Positions 8,394 to 17,600 of a stretch of DNA of 64,000 nucleotides are shown here, one piece after another. Source of the DNA: a virus. A program made the position numbers and the translations under genes. The stretch spans positions 1 through 64,000 of IMG/VR virus record IMGVR_UViG_3300042309_002578; one strand, 5' to 3'. The notes beneath the pieces were generated by a model. The model was not told the DNA's origin and did no database searches. It saw only the letters and a list, made by a program, of their open reading frames with translations. The stretch's first letter is position 1; every line of letters begins with the position of its first letter.

Positions 8394-8831
8394 ATGATCT
8401 TAAATGAACGCCAATACATGATTACTAAATCTCAGATTAAAAAATTTCAATCAGCAACAGAAAATTTGGAAAAAGATCCCCCACAAGATAATGAAAATGA
8501 AAAGTTACGACATCAATCATATTTAGCTTCACTCAATGGTGAAATAGAAGAACTATTAGAACAAGTGGAGGAATATGAAAACCTCAAATCAAGGAAAATA
8601 GATAGGTTGGAATGTAAGTCTTTAGAAGAATTACCAGAAGCACTTATTAAAGCCCGGATTTTTCGTGGTTTAACTCAGGGACAATTAGCAGAACTTTTAA
8701 ATGTGAAGGAACAACAGGTGCAGCGTGATGAGGCTAATGGATATGCTAATTCTAGTTTCACCAAGATTTTGAAAGTTAAAAGTGTTTTAGGCATTGAGGT
8801 TATCCAATGCTCTATACATTTTCTGTATTAA
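8394..8831 (+). CDS. XRE-family helix-turn-helix regulator
   Basis: The 145-residue product has a helical, probably coiled N-terminal half (to about residue 85). A C-terminal HTH follows: IKARIFRGLTQGQLAELLNVKEQQVQRDEANGY, with a Gln-rich recognition helix. AAGGA precedes the ATG. The arrangement is that of antitoxin-like or phage regulators. It is a candidate to bind one of the two operator families of this element; the sequence does not tell which. Confidence 0.8.
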   Translation: MILNERQYMITKSQIKKFQSATENLEKDPPQDNENEKLRHQSYLASLNGEIEELLEQVEEYENLKSRKIDRLECKSLEELPEALIKARIFRGLTQGQLAELLNVKEQQVQRDEANGYANSSFTKILKVKSVLGIEVIQCSIHFLY

Positions 8832-8859
8832 TTATCTACAATAAAATAGCTGATTATAC

Positions 8860-8893
8860 AATAATCGTGAATTAAATTTAATTCACGATTATT
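8860..8893. terminator. Bidirectional terminator, 34-bp perfect palindrome
   Basis: AATAATCGTGAATTAAA is followed at once by its exact complement, giving 17-bp arms without a loop. It sits between the convergent HTH and TerL genes, with T-rich sequence to the right. Confidence 0.8.
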
Positions 8894-8895
8894 TT

Positions 8896-10467
8896 TTATC
8901 TCAACATTTGCAGAATGTTCTCGGTTTCGCTTTCTGAACTTGCGTTGGCAACACCATCGCGGATATTTTGGCGAACCCAGCCCAAAAACTGACTTGTACT
9001 ATCAATACTGTCTTTTACTCCCTTGGGAAAATTAAATAAATCCCTCTCGTATTCTGCTAACCAGGGAGAATCATACGGATGATGTACACGCTTGTTCTCG
9101 TAAGCTGTAGCCTCGACCTCCATTCTAACTTCTTTGTTTTGTTTCGGAATTATGCCAACTATCCAGGAATCAATTTTGATTATTTTTTCCCCACCATCTA
9201 AAATTATAGGTTTTCTTGCCTCTTGAATAAGGCTTGAGCCAGTAGATTTATCTTCTATCAAAATGACATCCGGCAAGAAGGAATCGTACAAACTACAGAA
9301 TGCTCTTTTGCCCTTCACATAATCAAATTTTCCAATAAAACTGTGAATTAAATAATAGTCTCGATCATAGCTTTCACCCCAGGTTGTGCAAGCCCAATTG
9401 TCGTTCTCTGTTTTGTCTTTTTGGGCTGTGTCCCAACTTTGTATAATTCTTTTTAATGCCGGTAAGTTTTTGTACCTTACAATCCATTCTGGCGAAACAA
9501 TACCACCGGAAGCAGGGACTGGTCGCTGTTGATGTCTACCTGCGAACTTGTAAGAACCAAGGACTTTTTGAGCATCTTTGACTTTTGACCAACCAAAACG
9601 CTCCTCATGTAAAAGAGTTCCTTTTTTTCTGTCAACATACCTGCCAGACATTGGGAATATAATCCGCTGGTCTTCCTCGGCTATAGTTGGTAAGCATAAG
9701 TGGGTGTATCCCCCGATTTCTGCCAACGTATGCCCTGAAATATCTTTATCGTGTAATCTTTGCATAACCGTTATAATTCCCCCTTTGTTGGGGTCATTAA
9801 GCCGCGTTCCGACGACATCATCAAACTCAGAGACAGTTCCTTCGCGCACATTGTCAGATTCCAATTCTTCGGGGTGATGAGGGTCATCAACAATAATGCG
9901 ATCGCCCCCTTCCCCAAGAACAGTTCCTCCAAACGATGAGGCAAACATTTGACCCTGGAAGTTGTTGGAAAATTCAGTTTTAAGGTTGTTGTCGCCACTT
10001 AACTCGAATTTGTGTCCCCACAAACTCTGAAACCAGTTTGATCTAATGATCGTTCTGCGCTTCAAATTATGCTTCACGCTCAATCTTGATGAGTATGACA
10101 AGCACAAATATCTAAGCGTGGGATCTGATAACCATTCCCAAACAGGAAAATTAATCGTAACAATAATGCTTTTAAGGTGTCTTGGTGCTATATTTATTAA
10201 TAATTTATTAATATGCCCTTTGTTAAAATACTCTAAGTATTCGCATATAGCCTCTTGATGCCAATTTAAATATATGTCTTTCCCTGGCTCAATTACGTGC
10301 CAAGATGCCTTAAAAAACTCATACAATGAACTTTCATAAAGAAGCTTTTTCTCTTCTGTTTGCGGGTCTTTTACGGTTTGATAATTATTTTTAATATAAA
10401 CATCACAATTCTTCTGAAGCTTGTTTAGTTGCGTAAAATGGTCAAAGTTAGGGGTTATTGTTTTCAT
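8896..10467 (-). CDS. terL: Phage terminase large subunit
   Basis: The 523-residue protein is complete. The N-terminal ATPase has an unusual Walker A (INIAPRHLKSI, near residue 96) and Walker B (DRIIVDDPHHPEE, near 192). The C-terminal RNase H-like nuclease has SWDTAQKDKTENDNW (near 345) and VILIEDKSTGSSL (near 400). It cuts concatemers and pumps DNA into the prohead. Its start codon lies inside the left end of a 21-bp inverted repeat (10466-10519). Upstream genes on the same strand are small and family-1 promoted. This is the functional terminase; a second terminase remnant lies at 49.6-49.9 kb. Confidence 0.95.
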   Translation of the reverse strand: MKTITPNFDHFTQLNKLQKNCDVYIKNNYQTVKDPQTEEKKLLYESSLYEFFKASWHVIEPGKDIYLNWHQEAICEYLEYFNKGHINKLLINIAPRHLKSIIVTINFPVWEWLSDPTLRYLCLSYSSRLSVKHNLKRRTIIRSNWFQSLWGHKFELSGDNNLKTEFSNNFQGQMFASSFGGTVLGEGGDRIIVDDPHHPEELESDNVREGTVSEFDDVVGTRLNDPNKGGIITVMQRLHDKDISGHTLAEIGGYTHLCLPTIAEEDQRIIFPMSGRYVDRKKGTLLHEERFGWSKVKDAQKVLGSYKFAGRHQQRPVPASGGIVSPEWIVRYKNLPALKRIIQSWDTAQKDKTENDNWACTTWGESYDRDYYLIHSFIGKFDYVKGKRAFCSLYDSFLPDVILIEDKSTGSSLIQEARKPIILDGGEKIIKIDSWIVGIIPKQNKEVRMEVEATAYENKRVHHPYDSPWLAEYERDLFNFPKGVKDSIDSTSQFLGWVRQNIRDGVANASSESETENILQMLR

Positions 10468-10519
10468 ATTTTAATGTAGTATAACGCTATTATAATAACG
10501 TTATACTACATTAAAATAT
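10466..10519. repeat. Perfect 21-bp inverted repeat at the 5' end of terL
   Basis: ATATTTTAATGTAGTATAACG (10466-10486) is matched exactly by 10499-10519 around a 12-base loop. In the terL mRNA it would fold next to the start codon. It has no T-run towards terL, so it is not an obvious terminator for that direction; it could be an operator or a translational hairpin. Confidence 0.8.
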
Positions 10520-10714
10520 ATGTACGTAAATTGTTTTTATTTCCGCAGGTTCATACACCAATGCTCTAGCGATAGTTAAAGCACTTGAGTCTATGGGGAT
10601 TCAATCTAAAATACCTGCGTGTGGGATTATTATTGTGTGTGAGGCTGACCAGTTAAAAACTGTTAAATCAGCTTGCCAGCTTTTTAATGCTGCTATCGAA
10701 ATTATTACAGAGAA

Positions 10715-10955
10715 TCAGAGACTTTCTTTCCCTTCTTGCGCTTCCAGAAACCCTCTATATCTTTCCGATGCAACTATTAACCTTAGAGCAGTTTCTGGAA
10801 CTGATTTTAATGGAGGCAACAAGTCTTTAGTTGTTGGAGTTTCATAAAAATTTTCTAACTCCATATTTACTAAAGTCTGCAAGTCTTTTAAAACCAATAC
10901 ATACTCCCTAAGTCTATGTTCTTGAGGCGTTAATTGTCGCCTTGTTTTTTTTCAT
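10715..10955 (-). pseudogene. Small gene needing a -1 frameshift at an A8 run
   Basis: ATGA at 10955-10952 couples this gene to the stop of the preceding one. The ATG is followed by eight A (10952-10945). As written, that frame ends after 13 codons. With seven A the frame would continue as MKKTRRQLTPQEHRLREY...LQTLVNMELENFYETP... to a TGA at 10715, 79 residues. It may be a slippage-expressed gene, a broken gene or a sequencing error. The protein is charged and helical, with no recognised family. Confidence 0.5.
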
Positions 10956-11230
10956 AATTTCTCCGCTTCTTGTACAACTATATCTTTTGTCCAAAATGTA
11001 ACGTGAGGAAGAGAATTTGCTTCTTCCATTCTCTTAGGAAGATCAGTCCTTTCGATAGCCCGTTTACTAAATAAGCTGCCATTGGGAGAAATTATCTCTA
11101 AGTATGAAGTGTCGCTAGAGCCTGTCACAAATTTGTATTTAAATTCACCATCGTGAATTTTTACTATTATTTGTTTCCCCCTTAACAATTCCGTTGTAGC
11201 ATCTTCGTGCGTAATTTGTGTTTTACTCAT
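10952..11230 (-). CDS. Hypothetical protein, 92 aa
   Basis: The ATG at 11230 (MSKTQITHEDATTELLRG) is preferred because the upstream in-frame codons overlap a family-1 promoter. The product has alternating strands (GEFKYKFVTGSSDTSYLEII) and a basic middle. Small early-type protein; no family recognised. Confidence 0.65.
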   Translation of the reverse strand: MSKTQITHEDATTELLRGKQIIVKIHDGEFKYKFVTGSSDTSYLEIISPNGSLFSKRAIERTDLPKRMEEANSLPHVTFWTKDIVVQEAEKL

Positions 11231-11261
11231 TTTCGTTTTTTTGTTTTTTTCTACTGCATCT

Positions 11262-11290
11262 ATATTGCTGTGGACAACAATAAAAGTCAA
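11262..11290 (-). promoter_or_regulatory. Family-1 promoter (variant -10)
   Basis: Minus strand TTGACTTTTATTGTTGTCCACAG then CAATAT, with the family's 17-base spacer. It drives 10952-11230 and the coupled downstream frame. Confidence 0.65.
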
Positions 11291-11342
11291 GCTGTATTTC
11301 ACAAATTAATTTATAAAATACAGCTTGACTTTTACATAAAGG

Positions 11343-11567
11343 TTAAGCCGCTTTTTTCTCTTTTACTAAACATATTACTGCCGACTTACTGCCTGTTGTG
11401 CCAGTCTGCATACAGCTTTTTTTGTCGTCCGTAATTCTCCTACAGTGGAATTTCATATCATGGAACGCAAACTGTTTGCTCCATGTAATAATGTCGCCAA
11501 CCTCTAGCTTTTCCCACACGGTGTCATAATTCTCTTGGGTTACTTTTGTGATTTTTTTGCCTACCAT
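11343..11567 (-). CDS. Hypothetical protein, 74 aa
   Basis: ATG at 11567 (MVGKKITKVTQENYD) is chosen over an earlier in-frame codon that lies inside the promoter; AGAGAG precedes it. The protein contains KLEVGDIITWSKQF, typical of small SH3-like or KOW-like barrels, and two cysteines. Function unknown. Confidence 0.65.
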   Translation of the reverse strand: MVGKKITKVTQENYDTVWEKLEVGDIITWSKQFAFHDMKFHCRRITDDKKSCMQTGTTGSKSAVICLVKEKKAA

Positions 11568-11599
11568 ATTTCTCTCTTTCTGTGTTTGTTTCTGTAAAT

Positions 11600-11628
11600 A
11601 TAATACTATGGCTAACAACAAAAGTCAA
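11600..11628 (-). promoter_or_regulatory. Family-1 promoter
   Basis: Minus strand TTGACT (11628-11623), spacer TTTGTTGTTAGCCATAG, TATTAT (11605-11600). It drives 11343-11567 and lies beside the first repeat element. Confidence 0.8.
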
Positions 11629-11659
11629 GTGTTTCTGAAAAATATTTTTATGTTGCGAT

Positions 11660-12040
11660 CACGCTAAAAATTTGGTGTGCCGATATATCCACACAGGCTA
11701 GAAACATATTGTAATCCCCGCACAGCAAGGTTTCCGGTTTTAGTTGCATTCTCCCCAACGCCGTCCCCAAAACCACAAAACTGGCATTCGCTTCCAACCT
11801 GTCACAATGCCGCCAAAACACGAATCTTGTAACACGCCTCAAACCCGCATTCTCTCGTTGAAAAATCTGTGGCGGAGTATAACATAAAGCGTGTCAAAAG
11901 TAAAGGGAAGATACAAAGAAAAAAGGGCAGTTTCCTATAAGAAAGTGATCATCTTCCCTTTACTTTATTTTTGATTAAAATCAATATATTGTGCAAACAC
12001 ACGCCTGTATTTAAAACTCTTGTAATACGTCTGTAACACG
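11660..12040 (+). repeat. Repeat element copy 1: one A unit plus B block
   Basis: One degenerate ~158-bp A unit (ACATATTGTAATCCCCGCAC at 11704) is followed by the B block. The B block holds the hairpin AAAGTAAAGGGAAGAT (11897-11912) / ATCTTCCCTTTACTTT (11951-11966), 16 bp here. It also holds an inward-facing promoter on the minus strand: TTTACT (11904-11899), 17 bases, TATACT (11881-11876). No reading frame is shared with the other copies. Confidence 0.85.
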
Positions 12041-12043
12041 AAA

Positions 12044-12394
12044 CTAAGAGACAGATAGCTTGAGATCGTTTTTCCTAAAATCCTTGTCCTCCCAATAAAT
12101 TTTTAATTGTTGAACACCACTTTCATCAAAGCTTCCGGTGACCTGGATTTTACTAAGGTTTGGTATTTGCGATCGCAGTGCCACCTCAACCCTCGCGGGT
12201 ATTACAGATGTAGCAGAGGTTGTATCGAAAATATAGCTTTTAGTTCCATAGGAAAGTGGTCGCATAACACGCTCATATTGTCTTGTTTCCAGTACGCTAA
12301 ATATGGCATCCTTCTCAATATCTGTTCCTGTAGAAAGCATAATTCTGCCATTTGAAACCTGTATTGGATATTTTGGTGTTGCTCTTTCTACCAT
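12044..12394 (-). CDS. gp25-like baseplate wedge protein
   Basis: The 116-residue protein matches the GPW/gp25 family: GRIMLSTGTDIEKDAIFSVLETRQYERVMRPLSYG is the family's characteristic opening (the motif residues are RxMRPxxG). A helix and a final strand (QQLKIYWEDKDF) follow. It is a lysozyme-fold structural subunit of contractile-tail baseplates. It is divergent from the tail-fibre genes, 52 bases away, which supports the call and suggests a myovirus-type particle. Confidence 0.8.
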   Translation of the reverse strand: MVERATPKYPIQVSNGRIMLSTGTDIEKDAIFSVLETRQYERVMRPLSYGTKSYIFDTTSATSVIPARVEVALRSQIPNLSKIQVTGSFDESGVQQLKIYWEDKDFRKNDLKLSVS

Positions 12395-12445
12395 GATAAT
12401 TTTGCGCTAAAATAATATAATAATTTTACAAATAATTTTATATTT

Positions 12446-13903
12446 ATGACACTTTTAAGCGGAAACATAGCAGATGCTGGGTCAAATCCAATAAACGGCT
12501 TTCTGAGAATTCAGCTTTTACAGCCGCTAATTTCCGGTGTTCAGTCTCCAAAAAAAGTTTCACTTCCCCTTCAGTTTGATGCCGAAATTATAAATGGAAG
12601 ATTTTCACTAGAACTTCCTGAATCCGAAACTAGAAAACAGGTTTACAGTTTTTCTATTTTTCAGAAAGCAACCACGAACTCTTTTTACTATGACAATGGT
12701 GACTTCTATGGTTACGATGGCGAGTTGCCGTATATTCTTCACGAAAACGAATATTATGTTGGATATGTTTGGACAAATGAAAGTATACATTTAAACAAGA
12801 AAACCAATACAGAAGAGGTAGAGGTAGAACCGGTTTTTTATGCTGCCATACCCAACAAGAATTCTGTTGATTTTGCAGACCTAGAAAAAACTGGATTTTG
12901 GAACGATAGAACTCCTCAAACGGCAAAGCAAGTGGCAGACATTCTTAAAAAAGATCCCGCATTTTTAGCGACAATGTTAGAAATAGTAATTCCAACATCA
13001 AACTATAGCGGGACTCAGCTATACAGAGTCGGAAATACCGTTCTTTACAATGGTTTCCGCTATGTGTGCAGAGATGATGGAATTGTTGGCATATTACCAA
13101 GCGATCGCTCAAAATGGATACCCGTTGACTTAATATTCAACGGAGGTGGAGGCCTAGTTCCTGCCACAACATCAACACTTGGTGGTGTCATTGTCGGCGA
13201 CGGGCTTGATGTTGATGCCACTGGCTTAACTGCCGTTGACATAAATTATATCCAGGACAATATTAATTTAGACATACCAATTGCCACAACATCAGCACTT
13301 GGTGGTATCATTGTCGGCGACGGGCTTGATGTTGATGCCACTGGCTTAACTGCCGTTGACATAAATTATATCCAGGACAATATTAATTTAGACATACCAA
13401 TTGCCACAACATCAGCACTTGGTGGTATCATTGTCGGTAACGGGCTTGATGTTGATGCCACTGGCTTAACTGCCGTTGACATAAATTATATCCAGGACAA
13501 TATTAATTTAGACATACCAATTGCCACAACATCAACACTTGGTGGTATCATTGTCGGCAATGATTTTACAATAAACGTATTGGGAGTTTTAAATTCTGCG
13601 CCATTTTCAATTGTAAACGTCACTCTAGTAGCGAATACGTCCATAAATTTAGGCAAAAACAATATCTTTAGAGTGAATTTAAATCTTTCTAATGCTTTCT
13701 TGACTTGCACTAATTTTGTGCAAGGTGGAAATTATATTTTTATGTTTTTTTCAGATGGTTTTGACAGAAACTTAACACTAGATCCAAATGTTTTTAAGTT
13801 TGCAAATAAATTAGTTCCAGAATTTACGATTGATGGCGTTGATATTATATCTTCGTTTGCATGCGACGACATTTTGTATTGTGCAATGAATAATGATTTC
13901 TGA
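12446..13903 (+). CDS. Tail fibre protein with chitin-binding-like module and triplicated repeat
   Basis: In this 485-residue protein the N-terminal region is a beta-rich tail-attachment-type domain. Residues about 188-225 (YRVGNTVLYNGFRYVCRDDGIVGILPSDRSKW) resemble a CBM5/12 carbohydrate-binding module. Three near-identical 40-residue repeats plus a partial fourth follow (about 240-370, TTSALGGIIVGDGLDVDATG). The C-terminus is a beta-type tip. Such repeats elongate phage fibres. It is expressed together with the next three genes. Confidence 0.8.
   Translation: MTLLSGNIADAGSNPINGFLRIQLLQPLISGVQSPKKVSLPLQFDAEIINGRFSLELPESETRKQVYSFSIFQKATTNSFYYDNGDFYGYDGELPYILHENEYYVGYVWTNESIHLNKKTNTEEVEVEPVFYAAIPNKNSVDFADLEKTGFWNDRTPQTAKQVADILKKDPAFLATMLEIVIPTSNYSGTQLYRVGNTVLYNGFRYVCRDDGIVGILPSDRSKWIPVDLIFNGGGGLVPATTSTLGGVIVGDGLDVDATGLTAVDINYIQDNINLDIPIATTSALGGIIVGDGLDVDATGLTAVDINYIQDNINLDIPIATTSALGGIIVGNGLDVDATGLTAVDINYIQDNINLDIPIATTSTLGGIIVGNDFTINVLGVLNSAPFSIVNVTLVANTSINLGKNNIFRVNLNLSNAFLTCTNFVQGGNYIFMFFSDGFDRNLTLDPNVFKFANKLVPEFTIDGVDIISSFACDDILYCAMNNDF
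13163..13560 (+). repeat. Tandem 120-bp repeats inside the fibre gene
   Basis: GCCACAACATC recurs at 13163, 13283, 13403 and 13523, a strict 120-bp period (40 codons). Units differ at only a few bases, so the array is recent and could change length by recombination, altering fibre length. Confidence 0.95.
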
Positions 13904-13905
13904 TT

Positions 13906-14658
13906 ATGTTTAGACATCTTTTGTGGAAACGCCCAGATATTGGTTTCAATAAAAAACTTTATGCGCTTTTGCCCGTCCCTTCTGTATTGCAAAATCAATT
14001 ATTAGAAATTACGCCAGATGCGATGGCATTACCTCAGCTAATTCTTGGCTCACATCCATTACCAAGGATTGATGCAATTGATTCATCAATCATAGTTTTG
14101 CCAGATCCACTAAAACTACCAGCATATTTCGTAATGCCGTCACTTCTGAGTCAATTTTTAACAAAAGTAGAGGTGTGGGCGAATTTAGATGGGGAATACA
14201 AGCTTTACCACACTTCTACAGATATGATATTTAGGAGGATTTTTGGAGTAAAAGCTAATTATAGATTGGTCGGATATTTCAAGGCTGATAATTATGTAAA
14301 CCAGGAAATAAAAACAAGTCCAATTTACGAAGCTCCTTCCGATCTTGGATTCATAGGAGCGGGTGTTGTGTCTGGATTAGCTGCTGAAGCATCCATCTTT
14401 GCTGGAGTTAATTCAATCATAAATTCTGATGTTTATTTCTATACGGGAATTTCAACCCAATCCTATGAATCACCGCTGCTTGAGGCTTCAATTTTTCCAG
14501 TTGAGACTACAACGACAAATAATGATGTTTTCTTCTTTACATCTATTTCTCAAAGAGATGCGTTAGGCGAAATAGCAGAGTCCTCTAGCTTTATTAGCTC
14601 TACAACAACAACAAATAATCAGTATACTTGGTCTACAGCAGGAACAATTTTTAACTAA
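13906..14658 (+). CDS. Putative tail/fibre-associated protein, 250 aa
   Basis: It lies 2 bases after the fibre gene and 6 bases before the next, so translation is probably coupled. The protein is beta-rich, with two related C-terminal segments (FAGVNSIINSDVYFYTGIS and VETTTTNNDVFFFTSIS) that look like fibre repeats. The function is inferred from position and composition. Confidence 0.6.
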   Translation: MFRHLLWKRPDIGFNKKLYALLPVPSVLQNQLLEITPDAMALPQLILGSHPLPRIDAIDSSIIVLPDPLKLPAYFVMPSLLSQFLTKVEVWANLDGEYKLYHTSTDMIFRRIFGVKANYRLVGYFKADNYVNQEIKTSPIYEAPSDLGFIGAGVVSGLAAEASIFAGVNSIINSDVYFYTGISTQSYESPLLEASIFPVETTTTNNDVFFFTSISQRDALGEIAESSSFISSTTTTNNQYTWSTAGTIFN

Positions 14659-14664
14659 AAAATC

Positions 14665-17600
14665 ATGAAAAATAATCAAATTGTTAATTATTTTGGTGGA
14701 TTAGAAGGCGAATTTACAATAGAAATTAAAGACGCTAAAACTCTTGAGGTTCGGCAAACTATTACACAGAAAAATACAATTACTGATCGTTTCATAAATG
14801 AAGCTTATACCGCTAGACATAGTACATACGCAAATGAATACATTGGTTATGGAGGAATAATATTGCCTTGGCTAACCTCACTTAATATTTCTTTTTCCAC
14901 AGAAGCACCTGGGAATGGGAAGCGTAGTTTATTTTGGATTGGTAACTTTATTGGGACTGCGAGTACGGATACCGTTAACATTGGTCCAAAAACTAATTAT
15001 ATTGATTTCAATAATGATGGAATAGTTGAAGAAATAACAATATCACAAAGACTGGGATTTGTGGGATCTTTGTATCCCTCCAACATTGCTTTTGACCGAT
15101 TTTTCAGAACGATAGCATTAACTAACATCGCTTCAGCAATTGATCACACAGCCGCTCAAGCTAACAGTGGAACATCTGGTGCTATATGGGCTTATATAGA
15201 TATTGGCTCTAACATCCAGCAGAAAAAGAATGAAATCATTGACGTTACTTACCGAATCAGGCTTCCTAGCAGTTACTCTGGCTATAACAATGTTCCTGCT
15301 ATTTCCCAAGACATGATTTATGCCATAAATAGAGCGAATGGATTTTCGTGGAACTCAACTTTTTATACATCTATCCGCAACTTTGTTTTCCCGCTACTTT
15401 ATGGCAATTTTAAAGAGGCAAATAAGTCTTGCCTTAACTTTTTTGTATATGGGGATGGTGTACGCAAATTTAGCGATGATTCTGAGGAAGTTCATACACA
15501 GGCGTATGGTGCAGCTCGATATGATTTTGTCGCTTCAGTGCCAAATACAAAATCGGTAGGCAGATATTACACGATGATAGGGACTGGATATCAAGCAGAA
15601 CCGTCAAGAGATCGAATTGCCGGGAGAACTGTAAGTAAACTATTTGGCAGCATTAATTATCAATCTACATCCACGCCGTTCCAAAATATGTTTTCACATG
15701 GGAATAGTGCCACATTACCTTTCCAAGATAGCAACAACTTGGCTAGTGGCAGTGGAAAACCAAATATACAAGGCTCTTGGGCGGATAATTTTCCCGAACT
15801 TTACAGAATTGAGATCCTAAACTCTGGCTCTATAGGTACTGCTACTTATGTTTTTCAAAGAAGCAGAGTGACACATTTCAACGACAATGCTTTTAATTAC
15901 ATAGAACTAGCAACAATCTTTACCCACCAAAATAATCTTGCAAACGGAAAGCCTTATCCCAGATATCATGCTGGCACGGGAGAGACAACTCATGATATTG
16001 CCTACAGTAAAACTCAAATTATCAGACATGACAGTACAGGGATAAGCATAATAAATCTTGTCAATGGAGATCACCAGGATTGGGACTCCAGCACACAACC
16101 TTCCTTGCCTGTCACAGCACTTCGTCATGTGGAATTTGTTCTGGCGACTGGGAAAATATATGCGGCCTGTGACAATACCGGATTATGGGAAATAACGCCT
16201 GGAAATTCCTCAGCAGTTATTAATTTGGTCACTACAGGGTGTCGAAGTGTTAGTGCTGGATTCTCTAATATTCTGTACGCATTATTTTGGGATGGAGCAA
16301 TTTTCACCCTGCGAAATAGCCAAGACTGGAACACAAATTTAACTTTCACATTCCCTCTATCAAACCTCAACTCAAGCGACAATCGATCTCTTTGGTTTAT
16401 CACTGCCGACAAATCAGCACCCAATAGAATAGCTCTATTCGGCACTCAATCAAATAACAACGCACTTGTATGGTGGTGGACTTTATCTGGTGGTATTGCC
16501 AACGGATACGGATTTGGTGTTGCTGGAGCAACTAATACAAATGCTTTGTCGCTACGGCAAGCTTCGCCCAAATATCTCGTTTCCTCTCCTAAAGGACAAT
16601 GGTATAGCGCAAGCATCCCCACCCCTACGTGGACACACTCAGGGATACTTCTCACTTTTGGTACAACAACTAGCGAATGGATTGTCAACAATGATTTCGA
16701 TTCAAGTGGCTTGCTAGGAGATACTCCGATATTGGACGAGAATGGGTATCTCTTGTCGGGTAAATTCATTAAAGAAGGGAAAACAACTCTATTTCAGCAC
16801 CAGACAGAGGTAGACAGTAGATACAACAGTATATGGGATAGTGTTTGCTGGTTGGGCGATGGACTATTTTTTGGATCGAAAAAGGATAAAAGCGGTGACT
16901 ATATATACAAATATGGCAACGCAAACAGAATAACAGGAATTACTGGTGCAGGAATAAACACGAGCAATGTATTTAATCCCTTTGTGTGGGAGACATTCCA
17001 CTGGAATCCGGGGACTTCGTCCTGGGTGTCGGCAGATCCAACATGGAATGGCACGGCATGGGTTCAAGCTACTAGAACTGGCAAGCCGACTCATGCAGCA
17101 ACGGAAACCTTGATTGATGGACTAACTATTAATTTCACAGAATTGGGTAATTTAGGCTTTGTTTCTGGGAATTGGTACACTCAGGTGGTTTGCTTGGGTG
17201 TACTAAAAGACAATATCAACAATGTATCAATTAAAGCATCAACATACTTGCGCCCAACGGAATTAATAACGGTATCTGAAACTCTTACCATTTCTACAGC
17301 AGAACCTTATTCTGCAATAGTGAGCAAATCTTCTGCCGGTGGTTCTAACCCAGATCCTTCTTTTAGATGGCTTGATGTAGAAGTTATTCCTATCTCTGCC
17401 CAAATATCAGGCTATGGAACTCCAGCGACAGTCCGCACCAATGATGCTATTGTCCCAGCAATTAACGAAATCGTGGTGAATGGATCTACCGGAACTTTAA
17501 TCTGTAACTCTGCGGACGCTGGTAAAACAATAACCATTCCTCAGTACATGATTGTTAAAGGCGATGAACCACGAATAGCCCCAGCGCAAGCCACTTTTGC

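Noticed and set aside
10593-10847. Plus-strand frame between terL and the small genes (protein-like from about 10535: SAGSYTNALAIVKALESMG)
   Set aside because: It has no start with a ribosome binding site, lacks a promoter and overlaps the better supported minus-strand frame 10715-10955. It may be a gene remnant but cannot be supported further.
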